64,000 bases of DNA from Shinella sp. WSJ-2 (lineage in GTDB: Bacteria; Pseudomonadota; Alphaproteobacteria; Rhizobiales; Rhizobiaceae), in NCBI RefSeq assembly GCF_003432075.1, contig NZ_QWBU01000002.1:434001-498000 (forward strand), read 5' to 3'. The translations under genes and the position numbers were made by a program. The notes beneath the pieces were generated by a model. That model had not been told where the DNA came from. It made no database searches and saw only the letters and a list, made by a program, of their open reading frames with translations. Below, one piece after another: positions 1 through 8,116 of the stretch. Positions within the stretch are counted from its first letter, which is position 1, and each line of letters opens with the position of its first letter.

Positions 1-242
1 CCTATCGCTGCTCCAAGGCGGCCCTGAACATGGCGACGGTCAAGCTCGCTCAAGATTTTGCCCGTGACGCTATTGCCGTCATCTCGCTGCATCCCGGCTG
101 GGTGCGCACCGATATGGGTGGCGACGAGGCAGCGATCGACGTCGGCGTCAGCGCGGCGGGGCTGAAAGCGCTGATCGACGGTACGACGATGGCCGAGAGC
201 GGCGGTTTTCGCGCCTATGACGGCCGGACGGTGGCGTGGTGA
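1..242 (+). CDS. SDR family oxidoreductase, 3' end
   Basis: C-terminal 79 residues of a short-chain dehydrogenase/reductase; the gene starts before the window. Reading from base 3, the first visible residues are YRCSK, which fits the SDR catalytic YxxxK motif. It is followed by the usual helix (AALNM) and by HPGWVRTDMGG, the PG-W-x-x-T-D/M substrate-loop pattern of classical SDRs close to the C-factor/carbonyl-reductase type. The C-terminal part ends with a FRAYDGRTVAW tail. The family carries out NAD(P)H-dependent reduction or oxidation of alcohols and ketones in the cytoplasm; the substrate cannot be told from this fragment. The next gene starts 95 bp downstream on the same strand, with no clear terminator between them. 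Confidence 0.85.
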   Translation, partial: YRCSKAALNMATVKLAQDFARDAIAVISLHPGWVRTDMGGDEAAIDVGVSAAGLKALIDGTTMAESGGFRAYDGRTVAW

Positions 243-337
243 AGACGCGCCGCAACAGGAACAGTTGAAGCGATGGACAATCGCAATCGTAACGATGGCG
301 GCGTCCCAGGCGCCGTGGATGACAAGGATTACTGCAC

Positions 338-2356
338 GTGCATAAGCCGCTGACCAAACAGAACCGCTTCGATGCCGCCCGCAAGGATGCCGGCATGCTG
401 GAACTCGGCGTCTGCTATTACCCGGAACAGTGGCCGCGCGAAAAATGGGACGAGGACGCCCGCCGCATGGTGGAGCTGGGCCTGACCTGGGTGCGCATCG
501 GCGAGTTCGCCTGGTCGCATATCGAGCCGCAGTCCGGCACGTTCCAGTGGGAGTGGATGGACGAGGCGATCGAGGTGCTCGGCTGCGCCGGCCTCAAGGT
601 CATCCTGGGAACGCCGACCGCAGCACCGCCGAAATGGCTGGTCGATCGTTATCCGGATATTCTCCCGGTCGATGCGCGCGGCGTGGTGCGCAAATTCGGC
701 GCGCGCCGGCACTATTGTTTCTCCAGCCGCCGCTACCGGCTGGAGGCCGCCCGCATCACCGAGGCAATGGCGCGCCGCTATGGCGACAATCCCTTCGTGC
801 ACGCCTGGCAGACAGACAACGAATACGGCGATCACGACACGATCCACAGCTACTCGGACGAGGCCAAGCGGGCTTTCCGCGAATGGCTGGCTGCCCGCTA
901 CGGCACGGTCGAGGCAATGAACCGCGCCTGGGGCACGCAGTTCTGGAGCATGCATTACAACAGCTTCGATGAGGTGGACCTGCCCAACAACCTCGTCGAG
1001 GAGCCGACGCCGACCCATCTCGTTGACTACTACCGCTTCTCGTCGGATCAGGTGAAGAGCTTCAACAAGGTGCAGGTGGATATCCTCCGCCGGCATTCGC
1101 CGGGTCGCCCGGTCACGCACAATTTCATGAACCAGAACACCGACTTCGACCATTACAAGGTCGGTGAGGACATCGATATCGCCTCCTGGGATGTCTATCC
1201 GATGGGCGGTCTCATCAATGGCCGGCTGAGCGACGAGGAGAAGGCCCGCTACTTGCGCGTCGGCGATCCCGACCAGACGGCCTTCAACCACGACATCTAC
1301 CGCGCCGTCGGCCGCGGCCGGGTCTGGGTGATGGAGCAGCAGCCGGGCCCGGTGAACTGGGCCGCGCACAACCAGTCGCCGGCCGATGGCATGGTGCGGC
1401 TGTGGACTTGGCTTGCCTATGCGCATGGCATCGACATGGTCTCCTATTTCCGCTGGCGCCAGGCGCCCTTTGCACAGGAGCAGTTCCATGCCGGCCTGCT
1501 CCTGCCGAACAGCGAGGTGGATCAGGGCTATCTCGAGGTCGCGCAGGTGGCCGAGGAGATGGTACGCCTGCCCGAGGGCGAGGCGCGCGAAAAGGCCGAA
1601 GTCGCCATCGTGCTCGACTACGAGTCGCGCTTTGCCACCCGCGCCTTGCCGCAGGGCCAGGGCTATGCCGCCTCGGCCATCGCCCTTGACTGGTATTCCG
1701 CCATCGCCCGCCTCGGCGTGGATGTCGATGTCATCGGCCAGCACGCCGATCTCTCCGGCTACAAGCTGGTCGTCGCGCCCGATCTCGTCATAGCCGATGC
1801 GGATTTCATCGCCCGGCTCAAGGCCTCCGGTGCGAAGGCGCTGTTCGGCCCGCGCAGCGGCAGCAAGACGCGCGAGATGCACATTCCGGCCGACCTGCCG
1901 CCCGGCCCGCTTGCCGATCTCCTGGATTTTCGCGTGACGCGCGTCGAATCCCTGCCCGAATATCACTGTGAACCAGTACTCTACGGCAATACCAGCCACG
2001 CGGTGACGGGCTGGCGTGAGCTCATCCGCACGACCGAGACCATGCTTGCGACCTTCGAGGGCGGGCATCGTCAGGGTTCACCCGCGATCATTGGCAATGC
2101 GAAGGCGCGCTATGTCGGCACGCTGCCGCGCGGCGAATTCCTGTCGAAGCTAATGGGCGACACGCTCGGCTGGGCGAACGTGAACAGCCTGCCGGATCTA
2201 GGTGATCTGCGCCTCGCCCGGCGCGGCAAGCTGCATTTCGCTTTCAACTACGGTAGCATGCCGGCAGCGGTGCCCGCCTCGCCGACCGCGGATTTCCTGG
2301 TCGGCGGCCGGGAGCTTGCCCCCGTCGATGTGGCGATCTGGACGCAGACGCCCTGA
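338..2356 (+). CDS. beta-galactosidase, GH42 family
   Basis: Glycoside hydrolase family 42 enzyme of 672 aa, the usual length for GH42 enzymes (650-700), that cleaves terminal beta-D-galactosides. The N-terminal TIM barrel begins with GVCYYPEQW, typical of GH42. The predicted acid/base is Glu162 in QTDNEYGDH and the nucleophile is Glu333 in VMEQQPGPVNW; a trimerisation-type domain follows (roughly residues 400-610). There is no signal peptide, so it is cytoplasmic. The start is GTG at 338 with AAGGA nine bases upstream; an ATG at 395, also preceded by AAGGA, would give a 653-aa protein beginning MLELGVCYYP and is equally plausible. No lactose transporter or GalK lies beside it, so the natural substrate may be a plant beta-galactoside imported elsewhere. 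Confidence 0.93.
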   Translation: MHKPLTKQNRFDAARKDAGMLELGVCYYPEQWPREKWDEDARRMVELGLTWVRIGEFAWSHIEPQSGTFQWEWMDEAIEVLGCAGLKVILGTPTAAPPKWLVDRYPDILPVDARGVVRKFGARRHYCFSSRRYRLEAARITEAMARRYGDNPFVHAWQTDNEYGDHDTIHSYSDEAKRAFREWLAARYGTVEAMNRAWGTQFWSMHYNSFDEVDLPNNLVEEPTPTHLVDYYRFSSDQVKSFNKVQVDILRRHSPGRPVTHNFMNQNTDFDHYKVGEDIDIASWDVYPMGGLINGRLSDEEKARYLRVGDPDQTAFNHDIYRAVGRGRVWVMEQQPGPVNWAAHNQSPADGMVRLWTWLAYAHGIDMVSYFRWRQAPFAQEQFHAGLLLPNSEVDQGYLEVAQVAEEMVRLPEGEAREKAEVAIVLDYESRFATRALPQGQGYAASAIALDWYSAIARLGVDVDVIGQHADLSGYKLVVAPDLVIADADFIARLKASGAKALFGPRSGSKTREMHIPADLPPGPLADLLDFRVTRVESLPEYHCEPVLYGNTSHAVTGWRELIRTTETMLATFEGGHRQGSPAIIGNAKARYVGTLPRGEFLSKLMGDTLGWANVNSLPDLGDLRLARRGKLHFAFNYGSMPAAVPASPTADFLVGGRELAPVDVAIWTQTP

Positions 2357-2366
2357 TCCGGCCCTT

Positions 2367-4319
2367 CTACCCGGTTTCTGCAACCGACCCGGCGCTCGCC
2401 ATCGTCTGTGCCGGGCGGTGTGCTGTCTTGTTCCAAAAGAACGGATTGCTGCGCAATTCTCGCACGGCACGCCAGGCGGCGAGCGACATCAGAAGCCAAT
2501 AGGCAGGCGTCATCGCCCAGCGCCGACCGGTTGCACGTCGTTCATCCGGCGTCATGCCAGCCCCGCCGAGTGCCACGAAGATTCCGTAGCTGCCGAAGAT
2601 ATTGACGATATCGATGGCGAAGAGGGTGAGTTCCAAAGGACTGGTGATGTGGGCGGATTGCCCGAAAAGTTGCCAAGCGATCATGCCGACGTAAACGATC
2701 AGCAGCGGATGGGCGAGCGAGGAGAGGATAAGCCCGCCGATCAGCACCTGAAAGACGAAACACGGCCAGAGGCCCATGTCGCGCACCAGCTGCGAGGGCC
2801 GCCGCATCAGCACCAGCCAGGTCTGCAGCCAGCCCTTGAACCAGCGTGTCCGCTGTCCGAGCCATGCGGATGTGGTCGTCGGCGCCTCCTCATAGGTCGG
2901 TCGATTGATCGTGCCGCAGCGATAGCCCATCCGATAGAGCCGCATGCCGAGATCGGCATCCTCGGTGACATTGTAGGGATCCCATCCTCCGACATCCTGA
3001 AGCACGCGCGTGCGAAAATGGTTCGAGGTGCCGCCGAGCGGCATCGGCAGGCGGGCGGCGGCAAGACGTGGCAGGAGGACGCGGAACAATCCGGCATATT
3101 CGAAAGCGAAGAGAGCGCTCAGCCAGCTTTCGCGCGCATTGGTGATGATGAGCGGCGCCTGCAGGCAGGCGATGTCGGATGGAGCTGTCTCGAAGGTGCG
3201 CCAGGCTTCCTCCAGTTGTTGGGGATCGACCCGGTCCTCAGCATCGTAGATGACGAGATAGGTGCCGCGAGCGGCCCCCAGCGCATAGGAAAGCGCCTTT
3301 GGCTTGGTGCGCGGGTGACCCGGCGGCACGGCGACGATTTCATAGTGTCGACCAAGCCGCATGGCCGCAAGCGCGGCCAGTGTCGCGTCGTCGTCTGCCT
3401 CGCAGATCAGTTTAATGTCGAGGCAGGCAGTGGGCCAGGCGAGCCCATCCAGCGTATCGATCAGCTGCGGCACCACCGCCGCCTCCCGATAGAGCGCCAC
3501 GAAGATCGAATAGACTGGTCGCGGTCCTGCGGGCGGCACCAAAGTGAGTGCTCCACCTCGCTGTTGCCGCTGCTCTGCCAAAAGCGCGACGAGGCGGACG
3601 AGGAAGGCGGCGAAAAAGAGGAGGGTGAGCACGATGTGCAGAAGAAGCGAGGCGATGACAGGTTCCGTGATGGCCAGCGCCAGAAGGGTGGTGACAACCG
3701 TGCCGACGTAAAAGCCCTGTCGCCCCCAAAGGGTGATGCGGGCACTCGCTTCCGGCAGTGTGCCGAACAGTCTGTCGATTGTCTCGCGCAGGCGCCGCAT
3801 GCGCCCGGCCTGCCAGAGTGCCGTGCGGAGTGCGGACGGTGTTGTCGCCGTCAGCATGGTGCGCAGCATCGGCGAAAGCTCGAGCCTCTCGCGGAAGGAT
3901 TCGATCCGGTCGGCGCTCGGCACGATCGCGGTAATGGGAGGCCGGGTCGGGTGGCGGAGCCGCATGATGCTCGGTTCCATCAGCTGGCTGTCGGCGCCGG
4001 GCAGGTCTTCTACCTGCGCGGGATCCAGCTGCCGGAGAAAGGGAAGGTGCAGGATCTCGGCGAGCGCCTCGTAGTAGATATCTTCCGCGAGCACGCCGCT
4101 TGCCAGCAACTCCGCTTCCAGCGTCGTGCCATGCCTGTTGGCCCGCACCAGCATGGCGGAGATCAGGGTTTTCGATAGGCCAAGCCGACGGAAGAGCCGC
4201 GCTTCCGCCATTAGCCGGGACGGGATATGCGGCTCTTCGGCCGGATGAGCAGGGCCGACCGGCAGGATGCCGATTGCGGTGGCGAAAGCGATGTCGTCGG
4301 GATATTCTGCCAGTCGCAT
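2367..4319 (-). CDS. membrane GT2 glycosyltransferase with MshEN-like N-terminus
   Basis: 650-aa processive-type family 2 glycosyltransferase. Residues about 40-165 look like the GspE/MshEN N-terminal fold seen in cyclic-di-GMP-binding proteins (short helical repeats with a LLASGVLAEDIYYEALA segment). Two hydrophobic segments follow at about 185-240, then the GT2 catalytic domain: SIFVALYREA, an EADDD site, YDAEDR (DxD-like), TED in NVTEDADLG, and QRTRW, the QxxRW motif of processive enzymes such as cellulose and hyaluronan synthases. Further membrane segments close the protein. It should use a UDP-sugar at the inner membrane to make or export a beta-linked polysaccharide; the sugar is unknown. 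No co-transcribed export gene is visible. It is divergent from the solute-binding protein gene, sharing a short promoter region. Confidence 0.85.
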   Translation of the reverse strand: MRLAEYPDDIAFATAIGILPVGPAHPAEEPHIPSRLMAEARLFRRLGLSKTLISAMLVRANRHGTTLEAELLASGVLAEDIYYEALAEILHLPFLRQLDPAQVEDLPGADSQLMEPSIMRLRHPTRPPITAIVPSADRIESFRERLELSPMLRTMLTATTPSALRTALWQAGRMRRLRETIDRLFGTLPEASARITLWGRQGFYVGTVVTTLLALAITEPVIASLLLHIVLTLLFFAAFLVRLVALLAEQRQQRGGALTLVPPAGPRPVYSIFVALYREAAVVPQLIDTLDGLAWPTACLDIKLICEADDDATLAALAAMRLGRHYEIVAVPPGHPRTKPKALSYALGAARGTYLVIYDAEDRVDPQQLEEAWRTFETAPSDIACLQAPLIITNARESWLSALFAFEYAGLFRVLLPRLAAARLPMPLGGTSNHFRTRVLQDVGGWDPYNVTEDADLGMRLYRMGYRCGTINRPTYEEAPTTTSAWLGQRTRWFKGWLQTWLVLMRRPSQLVRDMGLWPCFVFQVLIGGLILSSLAHPLLIVYVGMIAWQLFGQSAHITSPLELTLFAIDIVNIFGSYGIFVALGGAGMTPDERRATGRRWAMTPAYWLLMSLAAWRAVRELRSNPFFWNKTAHRPAQTMASAGSVAETG

Positions 4320-4376
4320 GCAGCCAGCGCTGCCGCGTGAGCGGCTGCGTCCCCGTTAAACCCCAAGTTGATTGTA

Positions 4377-5258
4377 ATGTGGAATAAAGCAATTTCATCC
4401 TTAAAAATCTATGGGTTTTTTACGCTCTGCCTGTTGATGGGGGCGGCGAGCCCCACGGCAGCCTCCGCTCAGGACAAACCGTCGGTCGATCTGCCGATCC
4501 TGTTTGACACGCGCGAGCGCATCGCAAAGCCCGATCTTTCCGGCATCGTGCGCCTCCGGTTCCTCACGACGGTGGACTTTCCGCCGTTCAACTTCATCGA
4601 CCAGACCGGCAAGCTTGCCGGCTTCCATGTCGATCTGGTGCGGGAAATCTGCCGGGAACTGGCGCTGATGGACAAATGCCAGATCCAGGCGGTGACCTTT
4701 CCCGAATTGGAAAAGGCGCTGGTCGACGGCAATGGCGAGGCCGTTGCGGCAGGCGTTGCCGTCACGGCGGATCTGCGCGCGCGGTTCGCCTTTTCGCGCC
4801 CGTTCATGCGCCTGCCGGCACGTTTCGCCGTGGCCAAGAAGGCCCCGCCATCCGGCGAGACGGCCGCAGCGCTGGACGGAAAGCGGGTCGGCGTGGTGAC
4901 AGGCAGCGCGCATGAGGCGATGCTGAAGGCCTTCTTCCCCCGCATACAGGCAGAGGCACTTGCCGATCGCACGGCGCTCCTGGCCGCCCTCAAGGACGGC
5001 AAGGTGGATGCGGTGTTTTCCGACGGCATGCAGCTTGCCTTCTGGACGAACGGCACAGAGTCAGCTGGTTGCTGCGCACTCTTCGACGGTCCCTATCTGT
5101 CGGAAGCGTTTCTCGGCGAAGGGTTGACGATCATGCTGCGCAAGGAGGATGCCGCCCTTGCCACGGCGGTCGACCATGCGCTGCTGGCACTGTCGCGCAA
5201 CGGCCGCCTGCAGGAAATCTACCTGCGCTATTTCCCGGTCAATCTTTACGGTGGATAG
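4377..5258 (+). CDS. periplasmic solute-binding protein (SBP_bac_3)
   Basis: 293-aa family 3 extracellular solute-binding protein. A signal peptide (hydrophobic stretch FFTLCLLMGAA, cleavage after ASA) is followed by the typical fold: TTVDFPPFNFIDQ at the start of lobe 1, GKLAGFHVDLVREICREL, then the second lobe with KRVGVVTGSAHEAM. The family binds polar amino acids or related small molecules and delivers them to ABC permeases, but no permease or ATPase gene is next to it. It may serve a remote transporter or be a sensor input. I prefer ATG 4377 over an in-frame TTG at 4368. Its end is convergent with the S24 regulator gene across a perfect hairpin. Confidence 0.82.
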   Translation: MWNKAISSLKIYGFFTLCLLMGAASPTAASAQDKPSVDLPILFDTRERIAKPDLSGIVRLRFLTTVDFPPFNFIDQTGKLAGFHVDLVREICRELALMDKCQIQAVTFPELEKALVDGNGEAVAAGVAVTADLRARFAFSRPFMRLPARFAVAKKAPPSGETAAALDGKRVGVVTGSAHEAMLKAFFPRIQAEALADRTALLAALKDGKVDAVFSDGMQLAFWTNGTESAGCCALFDGPYLSEAFLGEGLTIMLRKEDAALATAVDHALLALSRNGRLQEIYLRYFPVNLYGG

Positions 5259-5284
5259 AGTCAGTAAGCTCTTACTTACTGACT
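5259..5284. other. perfect hairpin between convergent genes
   Basis: Ten-base perfect inverted repeat (AGTCAGTAAG / CTTACTGACT) with a six-base loop, starting right after the stop codon of the solute-binding protein and containing the TAA stop of the opposing S24 gene (5276-5278). Neither side has a T-run, so it is not a canonical Rho-independent terminator. It may protect both 3' ends. Confidence 0.55.
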
Positions 5285-5932
5285 TGCCCAAATAATGCGG
5301 GCGATCCAGTCGATTTCGTCGATATCGAAGCTGCGGTTCGGGTGCTCGGGATTGAGCGAGACGAGATCGATCGTGCGCGGCGTCTGGCGATGAAGGACCT
5401 TGGCCATGACCTCGCCCTCGCGCGTCTTGACCACGACACGGTCGCCGCGGCGCACCTGCGCGCCGGGCTCGACGATCAACACGTCGCCATCCCGATAGAG
5501 GGGCATCATGCTGTCCCCCTGCACTTCCAGCGCATAGACGCCGGCCTTGCGGTCGGGCGAGGCGGGAAATTCCACCACGTCCCAGCCCTGGCCGGCCGGA
5601 AAGCCCCCATCGTCGAAGAAGCCGCCGGCACCGGCCTGCGCGAAGCCGAGCAGCGGAATACTGCCAGCCTGCGGCGGGAAGGTACCCTGCGGCAGTGCAA
5701 AATCGCGCGCCGTACTGGCGAGGAATTCGTCGATCGAGGTGCCTGTCGCGTCAAGCACCTTGGCGATCGATTCCGTCGAAGGCCAGCGCTGGCGGCCATC
5801 TGCCCCCTGGCGCTTGGATTTGTTGAAGGATGTCGGATCCAGCCCCGCGCGGCGCGCAAGGCCGGACGGCGAGAGCCGGTTGCGCTCGGCAAGGGCGTCG
5901 ATCGCTGCCCAGATCCGGTCGTGGGAAAACAT
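5276..5932 (-). CDS. S24/LexA-like transcriptional regulator
   Basis: 218-aa repressor with an N-terminal helix-turn-helix (about residues 5-65: AAIDALAERNRLSPSGLARR, then LDPTSFNKSKR) and a C-terminal S24 peptidase domain. The serine nucleophile lies in QGDSMMPLY and the general-base lysine in VVVKTREGEVMAK. This is the phage CI/LexA architecture in which RecA-stimulated or spontaneous self-cleavage inactivates the repressor. It is not LexA itself: the HTH is of XRE type and the usual LexA N-terminus is missing. No cleavage site is recognised with confidence. I use ATG 5932 (MFSHDRIW); a longer reading to 6067 adds an unlikely 45-residue Arg-rich leader that overlaps the neighbouring transporter gene. 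Targets are unknown; no prophage genes are nearby. Confidence 0.82.
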   Translation of the reverse strand: MFSHDRIWAAIDALAERNRLSPSGLARRAGLDPTSFNKSKRQGADGRQRWPSTESIAKVLDATGTSIDEFLASTARDFALPQGTFPPQAGSIPLLGFAQAGAGGFFDDGGFPAGQGWDVVEFPASPDRKAGVYALEVQGDSMMPLYRDGDVLIVEPGAQVRRGDRVVVKTREGEVMAKVLHRQTPRTIDLVSLNPEHPNRSFDIDEIDWIARIIWASQ

Positions 5933-6026
5933 GCTTGAGAACCCTGCCAAGGCGGCGGACCGGCTTCTGCCGGTCCGATTGACCGGAAGCATAGCGAAGG
6001 TGGGACGTAGAGTAAAGAAAAAAGGA

Positions 6027-6932
6027 TTATTTTCCTTTCTCGTTTGCGCCCGCATTTTCTGCGGCACGACGGCGCGCGACGACGCTTTCGCGCCAAATCG
6101 TGAAGATGCCCGCGCCCATGACGATGGCGGAGCCGACGACCATGTTGAGGCTCAGCGTTTCGCCGAAGACCGTCGAGCCGATGACGGCGGCCAGCACCAC
6201 CTGGAAATAGGTGAGTGGCTGGACGGCGGAGGCATCCAGAAGGTCATAAGCACGAATGAGGAAATAGTGGCTCGATATGCCTGTCACGCAGAGAAGCGCC
6301 ATCCAGAGCCAGTCGGCGAGAGCGAGATTGGTCCAGAAGAAGGGACCAACCAGCGAGATCGCAGCGGCGCCGGCCACGCCGGTGTAGAAGAAGCTCGTCG
6401 ATGCCGCGTCGTCCCGGCTGACGAGACGGGTCGTGATGACATAAACCGCAAAAGACAGCGCCCCGACGAGAGGCAGGAGCACGCTCAGATCGAAGCCGTC
6501 GCTGCCGGGCTTCACGATGATCAGCACGCCGCCGAGCCCGACACCGATTGCCAGCCAGCGCCGCCAGCCGACCCGTTCGCCCAAAAGCGGCATCGAGAGC
6601 AGGGCAACGAAGATTGGCCCCGATGCGAGGATCGCCTGCGAATGCGCAAGACCCACGGTGCTGAAGGCCGTAATGACGACGACGATCTGGGCGGCCAGCA
6701 GCACGCCGCGCAGGATTTGCAGCGGCAACCGTTTCGTCGCCGCGGCCGCCTTCAAGCCGCCGGGGCTGCGCATGCCGAGCGCGATCGCGAAAGCTCCAAA
6801 GGCCCAAAAGCGCAACATGGCGATGAAGACAGGTGGGTAGGTGCTGCCGAGGTGTTTGGAGATCGCATCCTGGAGGCTGAAAATCACGATCGCCAGCAGG
6901 GTGAAGAGGTAGCCTAGTCGTTTGGAATCCAT
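6027..6932 (-). CDS. EamA/DMT family transporter
   Basis: 301-aa integral membrane protein with about ten predicted helices arranged as two EamA repeats, the standard drug/metabolite transporter layout. Diagnostic features are GYLFTLLAIVIFSLQDAISK in helix 1 and the second-repeat pattern SVLLPLVGALSFAVYVI. The C-terminus is basic and cytoplasmic (ARRRAAENAGANEKGK). Members export metabolites, amino acids or drugs; the substrate cannot be inferred. ATG 6932 is chosen; a GTG at 6959 would add nine residues. It faces a second EamA gene transcribed divergently (7119). The two share the helix-1 motif FSLQDAxxK and probably arose by duplication. Confidence 0.88.
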   Translation of the reverse strand: MDSKRLGYLFTLLAIVIFSLQDAISKHLGSTYPPVFIAMLRFWAFGAFAIALGMRSPGGLKAAAATKRLPLQILRGVLLAAQIVVVITAFSTVGLAHSQAILASGPIFVALLSMPLLGERVGWRRWLAIGVGLGGVLIIVKPGSDGFDLSVLLPLVGALSFAVYVITTRLVSRDDAASTSFFYTGVAGAAAISLVGPFFWTNLALADWLWMALLCVTGISSHYFLIRAYDLLDASAVQPLTYFQVVLAAVIGSTVFGETLSLNMVVGSAIVMGAGIFTIWRESVVARRRAAENAGANEKGK

Positions 6933-7118
6933 GATGTCCCGCGCATATACCCGGTGCACCGCGCATGCACGCTGAAACTTATCATATTCCGGATATTTCC
7001 AGGTGCGACGCAGAAATTAAGAAAAATTTCCTGTCCCCTGATTTTCAGCCACTTTCGCCGGTTCGCCGGGCAGGCTATCTAGAAAACGCGGCTCTGCTCC
7101 GCGCTCGAGGTTCTTTCC

Positions 7119-8000
7119 GTGCACAAGACCGTCTCTTCCGGCATTCTGCTGACGTCCTTCGCCTATTTCCTGTTTTCCCTTCAGGACGCGTCGGTCAAAT
7201 GGCTCGTCGTGGCCCTGCCGGTCTGGCAGATTCTTTTCGTGCGCAGTGTCACAATTTTTGGTCTCAGCCTCGCCATCGGCGGGCGGAAAATCATCCGGGA
7301 TGCCCGCACCTCGCCGGTCCTGAAGCCGCTCTTCCTGCGCAATCTTCTGCTGCTCGCCGCCTGGCTCAGCTATTATACCGCCGCGCGCGATCTCGGGCTC
7401 GCGGAGCTCACCACGCTCTATTATGCCTCGCCCGTCGTCATGACGATCCTTTCGGTGCCGGTTCTCGGCGAGAAGGTGCCGGGCTATCGCTGGTTTGCCG
7501 TCGTGATCGGCTTCATCGGCGTGGTCGTCGCCTGCGGCATCGCGGCAAAAGGGCTGACGCTGTCGCTCCCGGTCTATCTGGCGCTGCAGGCGGCCATCTT
7601 CTGGGCCGTCGCAACGGTGCTTTTGCGCAAGACGGCGCTGCATGAGCGCACGCAGGTGCAGATGACGATCTCCAGCGGCTTCTTCCTGCTTTTCACCGCC
7701 TCTGCCATTCCCTTCGTCTGGCAGCCGGTTTCCGCGATCGATCTCCTGCTGATGGCCGGCACGGGGATCCTGGCCGGCATCGGCCAATTCGCCCTCTTCG
7801 AAGGCATGCGCCGTGCGCCGGTCTCGGTGCTGGCGCCGTTCGAATATACCTCGCTCGTCTGGGCCTTCGCGCTCGGTTATCTCATCTGGAGCGACGTGCC
7901 GGGCTCGAACGTCTTCGCAGGCGCCGCCCTCATCTTCTCCGCCGGCATGATCATCATTGCACGCGAGCGGCTCGGCGGGCGATTCCGCGTTCGGGTCTGA
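7119..8000 (+). CDS. EamA/DMT family transporter
   Basis: 293-aa ten-helix drug/metabolite transporter with duplicated EamA domains. Helix 1 (LLTSFAYFLFSLQDASVKWL) resembles that of the divergent transporter at 6027-6932. The TLYYASPVVMTILSVPVLGE and FEGMRRAPVSVLAPFEYTSL segments are typical of the end of each repeat (YxxP/E-x-x-x-L patterns). It starts with GTG at 7119, preceded by GAGG eight bases upstream. The substrate is unknown. The pair is divergent over 186 bp, so both may respond to a common regulator. Confidence 0.88.
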   Translation: MHKTVSSGILLTSFAYFLFSLQDASVKWLVVALPVWQILFVRSVTIFGLSLAIGGRKIIRDARTSPVLKPLFLRNLLLLAAWLSYYTAARDLGLAELTTLYYASPVVMTILSVPVLGEKVPGYRWFAVVIGFIGVVVACGIAAKGLTLSLPVYLALQAAIFWAVATVLLRKTALHERTQVQMTISSGFFLLFTASAIPFVWQPVSAIDLLLMAGTGILAGIGQFALFEGMRRAPVSVLAPFEYTSLVWAFALGYLIWSDVPGSNVFAGAALIFSAGMIIIARERLGGRFRVRV

Positions 8001-8116
8001 CGGGTTAAGTGGTGATGCAACCAAAAGAATTCCGGTTTCTCGGCTTCGATTGGTTGCATAGGTTTACTATCTGGATATTGTCGCGATCCTGAAGACGGCT
8101 TTAACCGGGGGGTGGA

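Noticed and set aside
329-2068. 579-residue minus-strand frame over the beta-galactosidase
   Set aside because: No domain; the plus-strand GH42 motifs and catalytic residues are decisive.
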